Part shown: one piece after another, positions 1 to 4,606 of the stretch
How the letters are laid out: each line of letters starts with the position of its first letter
Numbering within the stretch: the stretch's first letter is position 1
Origin: Aquifex sp.
GTDB lineage: Bacteria > Aquificota > Aquificia > Aquificales > Aquificaceae
DNA length: 8,926 bases
Reading direction: 5' to 3'
Assembly (NCBI GenBank): GCA_003978875.1
Contig: QNXQ01000175.1
Coordinates: 1 to 8,926 of the forward strand
Translations under genes and position numbers: made by a program
Notes under the pieces: generated by a model
What the model was told of the DNA's origin: nothing
Database searches by the model: none
The model's input: only the letters and a program-made list of their open reading frames with translations

Positions 1-624
1 CCTAAAATAGCAAATGTTCTCGAAAGTTTTGGCAAAGAGCTTCCCTTTATTACCAGATTCATACTCGTATTTGCGGATGTATTATCCCTCCTCTTAATCC
101 TATTTCCTTTAGTTTTGATTGTTTTTCACTTCCGTGAGAAGTTTATCAAAAAGGAAAAACTGCATTTCATTCTGCTCAAGCTACCCATACTGGGAAAGCT
201 GAATTTATACTTTAACCTTTCTCGCTTCTCCCGCGTTCTTGCGATGCTTCTCAGCGCTTCGGTACCGATAAATTCCGCTTTAAACCTTGCGGTAAAAAGC
301 ATTTCCAACGTTTATCTCAGGAACAAATTCAGTAAGCTTATTTCCGAAGTGGAAAAAGGGAAAAGCTTTTCCGCTTTGCTTTCAAGAGAAAAGGAAATCC
401 CAGAACTTTTTGTAAACCTTGTAGAAACCGGTGAGGCAAGCGGAGAGTTGGAAAAGATGTTAAACCTCTTGTCGGAGATTTATGAAAAGTACTCCGAAAG
501 GGTAATAAACTTTTGGCTTAGAATAGTGGAACCTTTAGCAATCCTGATTATAGGAATTACCGTGGGAATTATTGCGGTGAGTGTAATCCTTCCTCTCACG
601 GAAATAACCGCGGGAGTAAGATAA
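1..624 (+). CDS. Type II secretion / type IV pilus inner-membrane platform protein (PilC/GspF family), C-terminal part
   Basis: The frame is open from the first base, so the gene begins upstream of the window and only the last 207 codons are present. Seen: a hydrophobic segment at about residues 20-37, a cytoplasmic helical domain with the family pattern LPILGKLNLYFNLSRFSR followed by an ALLxxGV-like stretch (LAMLLSASVPINSALNLA), then the conserved LVETGEASGELEKML block and a final membrane helix ending in LPLTEIT near the C-terminus. This is the second GspF repeat. In the family it is a polytopic inner-membrane protein that recruits the assembly ATPase and organises pilin or pseudopilin assembly. 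Whether it serves a pilus or a secretion system cannot be told without the upstream genes. It converges on the glycosyltransferase gene with only 12 bases between stop codons and no obvious terminator. Confidence 0.88.
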   Translation, partial: PKIANVLESFGKELPFITRFILVFADVLSLLLILFPLVLIVFHFREKFIKKEKLHFILLKLPILGKLNLYFNLSRFSRVLAMLLSASVPINSALNLAVKSISNVYLRNKFSKLISEVEKGKSFSALLSREKEIPELFVNLVETGEASGELEKMLNLLSEIYEKYSERVINFWLRIVEPLAILIIGITVGIIAVSVILPLTEITAGVR

Positions 625-636
625 TTCATTTAATTC

Positions 637-2139
637 TCATTGAAGTTTACAAAGTTTAAACTCATCGAATCTTTTATCCCTTTTAATATCAATTAAGAAT
701 TTGAAGAATCTCGATTCTGAGCTTGTATAAAGCTTCCAACTGGCAATAGGTTTACAGTCATAAACATTTTCTCTTACAAGCACTATAGCAGGACTCTCCA
801 CCTCCTGCGGCTTTTTGTTCCTTACTATCACTCTGTCCGCATAAAAGGGAAGGTTATGGTGGAAAAATCCTATCTCATAAGTCTTTAGTTTCCCTTGAGG
901 GTCTATTTCTTTTATTTTTGCTCCCACTTCCCTATAGGGTCTGTAATTTTCGACAAAGGGAAGAACTACGGATGATAAATACAAAAGTGTAAAAAAACCT
1001 GCAAATGCGGGAAATAGAACTAACTTTCTCAATAGGATAGGTATTAGAGATGAAAGAGCGAAAATTAGGAGTATCCAGTGGAACTTAAAGTAAAATCCCA
1101 TGAGAACCATAGCAACTATTGCAATAAATCCAAGAAATACCAAAGAGAAATTTTTCAACTTTATGAACTTCTCATCCGTGAGAAAGGATGCGGTGATAAT
1201 TGCCATTGCCGGGTATGCAGGCATCACGTAAACAGGTATTTTCATCTTTACTACGCTAAAAATGGAAAAAATTGTCAAAAACCAGATTAACGGAAAGCTG
1301 AGTTCCTTTCGTTTAAATTTAAAAGCGTAAAACAGGGCTAAAAAGAACAAAAATGAATACGGTAAAAACGAGACGTTTGTGTCGAGAATGTAAAAGTAAA
1401 ATGGGTCTTCTTGAAGTGCGTAAATTCTCTTTATATTTTCTTTAATAAATACTTCAAGGAAGGCATCTCTATTCACCAGATACTGATACAAGAACCACCA
1501 GCCACTTGCCATAAAGACAAACAACGTGCCCAAGTAATACCTTAGTTTTAGAAGTTCCCTCCAATCTGTAAAGAGAAGGAAGAAGAATATAACTCCCGCG
1601 GGCAGAATAAAACCGGCTGGTCCCTTTGTAAGAACAGCTAAAGCTGAGCTGAGTAATGCGAAAAAGAAGAAAATAGGCTTTTTCTCCGTATAGTATACGA
1701 ACCATAGGAAGAGGGATAGTGTAATGAAGAAGGTAAAGGGAACTTCGGGAGATGTATACCTTGCGTTCGCGATAAAAATGAAAGAAAGGTTAAGAATGAC
1801 CATGGAGAGAATAGCTGTATCTTCCCGCTTGGTGATTTTTTTCGCCAATAAGTATGTGATAACTCCTGTAAGAATTCCAAGTAGTGCCTGAAAAAATCTA
1901 AGTCCGAATTCATTAATTCCAAAGAGCTTGAACCCTAAAGCGGACAGCCAATAGGTTAAAGGTGGTTTATTTAGTCTCAGCTCTCCGTTGTAAATGGGAG
2001 TTAAGAAATCTCCCGTCTTTATCATATTTTTTGCACTGTCCGCGTAAAAGGATTCATTGGGTATCCAAACGGAATTTCCTCCGAGGTTGAAAAAATATAG
2101 AAAGGTAAGAAATCCCAGAGATAGGAAAAGTTTTTTCAT
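637..2139 (-). CDS. Polytopic membrane glycosyltransferase, PMT/ArnT-like (GT-C fold)
   Basis: A 500-residue membrane protein with a short N-terminal hydrophobic helix, an extracytoplasmic loop and about ten further hydrophobic segments up to residue 395, then a soluble tail of about 100 residues. Family blocks are visible: WIPNESFYADSAKNM plus GDFLTPIYNGELRLNKPPLTYW (residues 25-64), ARYTSPEVPF (126-135), LTKGPAGFILP (170-180) and the K(I)PVYVMPAYPA region (300-311). These match the dolichyl-phosphate-mannose mannosyltransferase / undecaprenyl-phosphate aminoarabinose transferase superfamily, which moves a sugar from a polyprenyl-phosphate carrier to a protein or lipid outside the membrane. 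Donor and acceptor are unknown. The first-loop acidic pair, usually Asp-Glu, reads Asn28-Glu29. Its ATG overlaps the stop of the NIL gene by 4 bases and there is only a weak, distant ribosome site, so translation is probably coupled. Confidence 0.85.
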   Translation of the reverse strand: MKKLFLSLGFLTFLYFFNLGGNSVWIPNESFYADSAKNMIKTGDFLTPIYNGELRLNKPPLTYWLSALGFKLFGINEFGLRFFQALLGILTGVITYLLAKKITKREDTAILSMVILNLSFIFIANARYTSPEVPFTFFITLSLFLWFVYYTEKKPIFFFFALLSSALAVLTKGPAGFILPAGVIFFFLLFTDWRELLKLRYYLGTLFVFMASGWWFLYQYLVNRDAFLEVFIKENIKRIYALQEDPFYFYILDTNVSFLPYSFLFFLALFYAFKFKRKELSFPLIWFLTIFSIFSVVKMKIPVYVMPAYPAMAIITASFLTDEKFIKLKNFSLVFLGFIAIVAMVLMGFYFKFHWILLIFALSSLIPILLRKLVLFPAFAGFFTLLYLSSVVLPFVENYRPYREVGAKIKEIDPQGKLKTYEIGFFHHNLPFYADRVIVRNKKPQEVESPAIVLVRENVYDCKPIASWKLYTSSESRFFKFLIDIKRDKRFDEFKLCKLQ

Positions 2140-2378
2140 TCTGTAAATATTTGACCTTCTATCGGTTGAACTTCTACTCCCTGTTCTTCAATAAATTTTA
2201 TAGCTTTTTCTATCTCATCCGACTCTCCATCGATTTCAACTAGAATAAAACCGGTATCTTGTGAAACCTGAGCTTTCCTTATATTTACGACTACGTCAAA
2301 ATTTTTACACACCATACATAAAACCGGTTCTTTAACCTTTTCCTCGGGATATATAAGCTGAAGTCTTATCATATTCAT
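2136..2378 (-). CDS. Stand-alone NIL-domain protein
   Basis: 80 residues, matching the NIL domain along almost its full length: a first strand (MIRLQLIYPE), the EPVLCMVCKNFDVVVNIRKAQV block, a central strand with TGFILVEIDGE, and an amphipathic helix ending in EEQGVEVQPIE. NIL is a small ferredoxin-like alpha/beta fold, best known as the C-terminal regulatory domain of the methionine ABC transporter ATPase MetN and as an N-terminal domain on some 4Fe-4S ferredoxins. Here it stands alone with no partner domain. It carries two cysteines (Cys-Met-Val-Cys, about residues 21-24) in the CxxC spacing, which could bind metal or form a disulfide. I chose the first ATG because a GAGGGAG stretch lies about 12 bases upstream; the next Met (residue 3) would be even further away. 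Likely co-transcribed with the glycosyltransferase. The role is unknown. Confidence 0.8.
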   Translation of the reverse strand: MNMIRLQLIYPEEKVKEPVLCMVCKNFDVVVNIRKAQVSQDTGFILVEIDGESDEIEKAIKFIEEQGVEVQPIEGQIFTE

Positions 2379-2419
2379 AATGAAATTATTCTCCCTCGGA
2401 AGCCTTCTTTTTTCAATAG

Positions 2420-2504
2420 AAAAAAAGACCTTAATTTAATTTAAAAAGATAAAAGGAAAAAGAGGGAAAAGTTCAAGAGGATGAAATTTAAACTAAGGTC
2501 TTTT
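2420..2504 (-). terminator. Large-loop hairpin with U-tract at the end of the csp transcript
   Basis: On the transcribed strand, one arm starts inside the csp stop codon (2504 down to about 2484) and pairs with 2442-2423. There are 17 consecutive pairs including one G-U, then a bulged A and three more pairs. The downstream arm runs into seven consecutive U (2426-2420). The arms enclose a 41-base loop. The stem is mostly A-U outside its GACC/GGUC core. Position and U-tract fit an intrinsic terminator separating csp from the NIL-glycosyltransferase unit, but the loop is much larger than the usual 3-8 bases, so it may act differently or leak. Confidence 0.6.
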
Positions 2505-2718
2505 ATCTGTTTTTCAGAACTTTTACATTTCTCGCTCTAGGGCCTTTTGCATCGTCTATTACTTCAAACTCTACCTTTTGCCCCTTTTGCAGCACTTTAA
2601 AGCCCTGCATTTGAATGTCGGTAAAATGAACAAAAACGTCGGTGTTGTTATCGTCACGGGTAATAAACCCGTAACCCTTATCCTTGCTAAACCACTTAAC
2701 AGTACCTCTGACTGACAT
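2503..2718 (-). CDS. csp: Cold-shock-domain protein (CspA family)
   Basis: 71 residues, the normal length for a single cold-shock domain. Both RNA-binding motifs are intact: RNP1 as KGYGFI and RNP2 as VFVHF, with the leading GTVKWFSKDKGYGFI block and the closing KGPRARNVKVLK strand. It is a five-stranded OB-fold protein that binds single-stranded RNA and DNA, with a preference for pyrimidine-rich stretches in studied members, and melts RNA secondary structure in the cytoplasm. The start is clear: AGGAGGT lies 9 bases before the ATG. The gene has its own promoter (2818-2846), a leader of about 90 bases and a hairpin beginning at the stop codon, so it is probably monocistronic, possibly with read-in from the SAM hydrolase gene. 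In a thermophile it likely acts as a constitutive RNA chaperone; that is inference. Confidence 0.95.
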   Translation of the reverse strand: MSVRGTVKWFSKDKGYGFITRDDNNTDVFVHFTDIQMQGFKVLQKGQKVEFEVIDDAKGPRARNVKVLKNR

Positions 2719-2727
2719 AACGACAAA

Positions 2728-2734
2728 ACCTCCT
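2728..2734 (-). promoter_or_regulatory. csp ribosome binding site
   Basis: AGGAGGT, close to a full match to the 16S rRNA 3' end, 9 bases before the csp ATG. It fixes the start and suggests strong translation. Confidence 0.85.
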
Positions 2735-2817
2735 AAAAGTACTTCTTCGGAACTCCCAAGGGTATTTTCAGGAAGGAAATTTAAATCCTCCCCTCCCCTT
2801 GAAGAGAACCTTTTTCT

Positions 2818-2846
2818 AATATAAAGCCTATCGAAATTTTTTACAA
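2818..2846 (-). promoter_or_regulatory. csp promoter (sigma70-type)
   Basis: Reading the minus strand, TTGTAA (2846-2841), a spacer of exactly 17 bases, then TATATT (2823-2818). The -35 box overlaps the stop codon of the SAM hydrolase gene. The predicted transcript start is near 2811, giving a leader of about 92 bases. Both hexamers and the spacer length are identical to those of the TPR-gene promoter at 4091-4119. Confidence 0.65.
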
Positions 2847-3593
2847 GAAAAACTTTACCTTTTCTCCGAGCTCAAGAGTGTACTTATCTTTAGCATTGTC
2901 CATGGGAACAAAGAGTTCCATATAACCGAAGCTTCCACATACCGCATTTAGCTTATCTTTCTTCCCTGCAAGGAAATAGGAAACTACGTCTATCTTTTCT
3001 CCTCTAAATTCACCGTATTTATAACTTCCGCACGGAACATTGGTAATTGCATTCCCAAACTTGTCAAAGTAAATGATTTCTCCTTCAAGAAAATTTTCTC
3101 CCTTATTTAAGTCGGGAAAAGGCAGTTTGAAACGGTAATCTACTTCTGGTCCAATTTCTTCAGGCTTTACACCTTTGCTGAGATGAGCTGCTACGGGAGC
3201 AAAAACATCCCTGCCGTGGAAAGTGTTATTCTTCCTGGGAAGGGTAAATTCGCTATTTTTAATTTCGTAAACCTTAAATTCTTTTTCCTCTTTAAGAACT
3301 AAGTCAAATAATCCGTTGTCCGGACCGACAAAATAGTAATTTTTTGTCCTGATTATTATCCCTCTTCTATCTGAACCTACACCAGGGTCTACCACTCCGA
3401 CAAAAACTGTGCCTTTGGGAAAGTATGAGTAATGGGCTTTCAAAATAAGGGCACCTTCTAAAATATTGAAGGAATCTACATGGTGAGAAATATCAACTAT
3501 CTGAACCGTTTTATTTATAGAGAGAATTACCCCTTTTACAGCTCCTACAAATCCGTTTTTCTCTCCGAAGTCCGTCAGAAGTGCTATTACCAT
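2841..3593 (-). CDS. SAM hydrolase (DUF62 / SAM hydroxide adenosyltransferase family)
   Basis: 250 residues, normal for the family, with all hallmark blocks: LLTDFG (residues 5-10), VVDPGVGSDRR (67-77), FVGPDNGLFD (88-97), FHGRDVFAPVAAHL (125-138), and a C-terminal barrel with IYFDKFGNAITNV. The reported catalytic triad Asp-Arg-His is present as Asp69, Arg76 and His126. Characterised members use hydroxide derived from water to split S-adenosylmethionine into adenosine and methionine; they are related to the halogen-using SAM enzymes such as fluorinase and chlorinase. The cellular purpose is unsettled; SAM-level control or clearance of damaged SAM has been suggested. The ATG shares its A with the TGA stop of the TPR gene and no good Shine-Dalgarno precedes it, so translation is probably coupled to the TPR gene. 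Confidence 0.93.
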   Translation of the reverse strand: MVIALLTDFGEKNGFVGAVKGVILSINKTVQIVDISHHVDSFNILEGALILKAHYSYFPKGTVFVGVVDPGVGSDRRGIIIRTKNYYFVGPDNGLFDLVLKEEKEFKVYEIKNSEFTLPRKNNTFHGRDVFAPVAAHLSKGVKPEEIGPEVDYRFKLPFPDLNKGENFLEGEIIYFDKFGNAITNVPCGSYKYGEFRGEKIDVVSYFLAGKKDKLNAVCGSFGYMELFVPMDNAKDKYTLELGEKVKFFL

Positions 3594-4072
3594 CAGTTAA
3601 GCATACCAAGAATTTGATGTTTTAACATATGGGCTGGTTTATAGGTTGGATTAATTTTTATGGCATCTTCTATTTCCCTTAATGCATCGTAAAGTTTACC
3701 TTTGAGCATGTAAACCTTAGCCAAGTTTATATACGGATAATGTCTGGGTTCATACCTTTTTGCCCTTTTAGCTTTCTCCAGCCACTCTATTGCCTCATCC
3801 AGTTTTCCTAACTCTATCAAGTATGAACCTATATCGTTATAAGGGTTTCCGAAATCTGGGTCTATCTCTATAGCTTTCTTGCAAGCTTCTATAGCTCCTT
3901 CGTAATTTCCCCTCATACTGTAAGCCCAACCCAGGAAAGTCCAAGCTTCAGCCGTGGGAAATATATCTATTGACTTTCTGTAGAGTTCAATGGCTCTGTC
4001 TAAATCTCCTAACATGTGATATTTATATGCCTCCTCAAATAACTTCATTGCCTGTTCCTTTAGGCCTTCCAT
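3593..4072 (-). CDS. Tetratricopeptide-repeat (TPR) protein
   Basis: About 159 residues made almost entirely of helical TPR units, roughly four: near residues 8-41, 42-75 (AWTFLGWAYSMRGNYEGAIE, the clearest), 76-109 (degenerate) and 113-146, each ending in a typical DP- or NP-like turn (IDPDFGNPY, INPTYKPAH). There is no signal peptide or membrane helix, so it is likely a cytoplasmic protein-protein adaptor. I start it at 4072 because the GGAGGT motif (4084-4079) touches the earlier in-frame ATG at 4078 directly, leaving no room for initiation, but sits 6 bases before this one; the earlier start would add only Met-Ala. It shares one base with the downstream SAM hydrolase gene, suggesting a bicistronic unit. 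Partner and function are unknown. Confidence 0.88.
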   Translation of the reverse strand: MEGLKEQAMKLFEEAYKYHMLGDLDRAIELYRKSIDIFPTAEAWTFLGWAYSMRGNYEGAIEACKKAIEIDPDFGNPYNDIGSYLIELGKLDEAIEWLEKAKRAKRYEPRHYPYINLAKVYMLKGKLYDALREIEDAIKINPTYKPAHMLKHQILGMLN

Positions 4073-4078
4073 GGCCAT

Positions 4079-4084
4079 ACCTCC
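4079..4084 (-). promoter_or_regulatory. Ribosome binding site that decides the TPR-gene start
   Basis: GGAGGT lies directly against the ATG at 4078-4076 and 6 bases from the ATG at 4072-4070. Only the second spacing is workable, so the shorter protein is favoured. Confidence 0.7.
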
Positions 4085-4090
4085 ATTTTT

Positions 4091-4119
4091 AATATAATCC
4101 TTCGCAAAAAGCTTTACAA
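4091..4119 (-). promoter_or_regulatory. Promoter of the TPR / SAM hydrolase unit
   Basis: On the minus strand TTGTAA (4119-4114), 17 bases, then TATATT (4096-4091). The predicted start of transcription is about 4084, which would leave a leader of only about 12 bases beginning at the Shine-Dalgarno motif. It is divergent from the groES promoter, with about 100 bases between the two. Confidence 0.62.
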
Positions 4120-4218
4120 TAGTTGACTAAACCGATATTTTTCTTTGGAAAGCCATGAAAATCAAGGCTTAAAAGAAATTAATTTAGGATTTTTAAGTGG
4201 AATTTACTAAAATTCCTC

Positions 4219-4247
4219 TTGACATACTCGTGGGGTGTTAATATAAT
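4219..4247 (+). promoter_or_regulatory. groES-groEL promoter, exact sigma70 consensus
   Basis: TTGACA (4219-4224), a 17-base spacer, then TATAAT (4242-4247): both hexamers and the spacing are ideal. An A/T-rich block lies just upstream (about 4170-4215) and could act as an UP element. Transcription should start near 4254, giving a leader of about 34 bases. No CIRCE inverted repeat (TTAGCACTC-N9-GAGTGCTAA) and no sigma32-type hexamers are visible, so control by HrcA or sigma32 is not supported by this sequence. Confidence 0.88.
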
Positions 4248-4270
4248 TTTCTTCTGGAAAGTGAAAAACA

Positions 4271-4283
4271 GAGGAGGAGGTGG
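4271..4283 (+). promoter_or_regulatory. groES ribosome binding site
   Basis: GAGGAGGAGGTGG precedes the ATG at 4288 and offers overlapping AGGAGG registers. It places the start at 4288 and not at the in-frame TTG of 4219, which is part of the -35 box. Confidence 0.85.
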
Positions 4284-4287
4284 AAGA

Positions 4288-4590
4288 ATGAAAATCAAAC
4301 CTCTATACGACAAAATAGTGGTTGAGAGATTTGAGGAAAAGGAGGAAAAAACTCCCTCAGGAATTATAATTCCTGATACAGCAAAAGAAAAACCTCAGTT
4401 TGGAAAAGTTGTAGCTGTAGGTCCCGGAAGACTTTTAGATAATGGAGAACTTAAGCCTTTATCTGTTAAAGAAGGAGATGTTGTACTTTTCAACAAATAT
4501 GCTGGAAATGAAGTAGAAGTTGATGGAAAAACTTATTTGGTTATGTCCGAAGACGAAGTTTTAGCTGTAATTGAAGATTATCAAGCATAA
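4288..4590 (+). CDS. groES: Co-chaperonin GroES (Hsp10)
   Basis: 100 residues from the ATG at 4288, the usual GroES length. Seen: the opening MKIKPLYDKIVVERFE strand, the flexible mobile loop (about residues 17-34) carrying SGIIIPD, which docks on GroEL, the GKVVAVGPGR strand, KEGDVVLFNKYAGNEVEVDG, and the closing EDEVLAVIED. It forms a heptameric lid that closes the GroEL folding chamber in the cytoplasm. The roof-loop residues (GRLLDNGELKPL) are present. Upstream in-frame codons back to 4219 overlap the promoter and are not translated. groEL follows after 16 bases. Confidence 0.98.
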   Translation: MKIKPLYDKIVVERFEEKEEKTPSGIIIPDTAKEKPQFGKVVAVGPGRLLDNGELKPLSVKEGDVVLFNKYAGNEVEVDGKTYLVMSEDEVLAVIEDYQA

Positions 4591-4591
4591 T

Positions 4592-4598
4592 AGGAGGT
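4592..4598 (+). promoter_or_regulatory. groEL ribosome binding site
   Basis: AGGAGGT in the short groES-groEL gap, 8 bases before the groEL ATG. It allows strong independent initiation, consistent with the need for large amounts of GroEL. Confidence 0.85.
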
Positions 4599-4606
4599 GA
4601 GGAGAG

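Noticed and set aside
1078..1290. Plus-strand open frame of 70 residues with a cysteine-rich CGDNCHCRVCRHH patch that looks like a metal site
   Set aside because: It lies antisense inside the clearly coding glycosyltransferase gene, has no ribosome site, and the cysteines arise from reverse-complement reading of membrane-protein codons.
4073..4078. Earlier ATG for the TPR protein
   Set aside because: The GGAGGT touches this ATG with no spacer; the ATG at 4072 has proper spacing. The difference is only two residues.
4150..4170. AAGCC / GGCTT inverted repeat between the divergent TPR and groES promoters, a candidate operator
   Set aside because: Only five base pairs with an 11-base gap; expected by chance and unlike CIRCE.
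4219..4287. Possible 23-residue N-terminal extension of GroES from the TTG at 4219
   Set aside because: That TTG is the -35 box of a perfect promoter, the stretch contains the -10 and ribosome site, and GroES homologues begin at the ATG at 4288.
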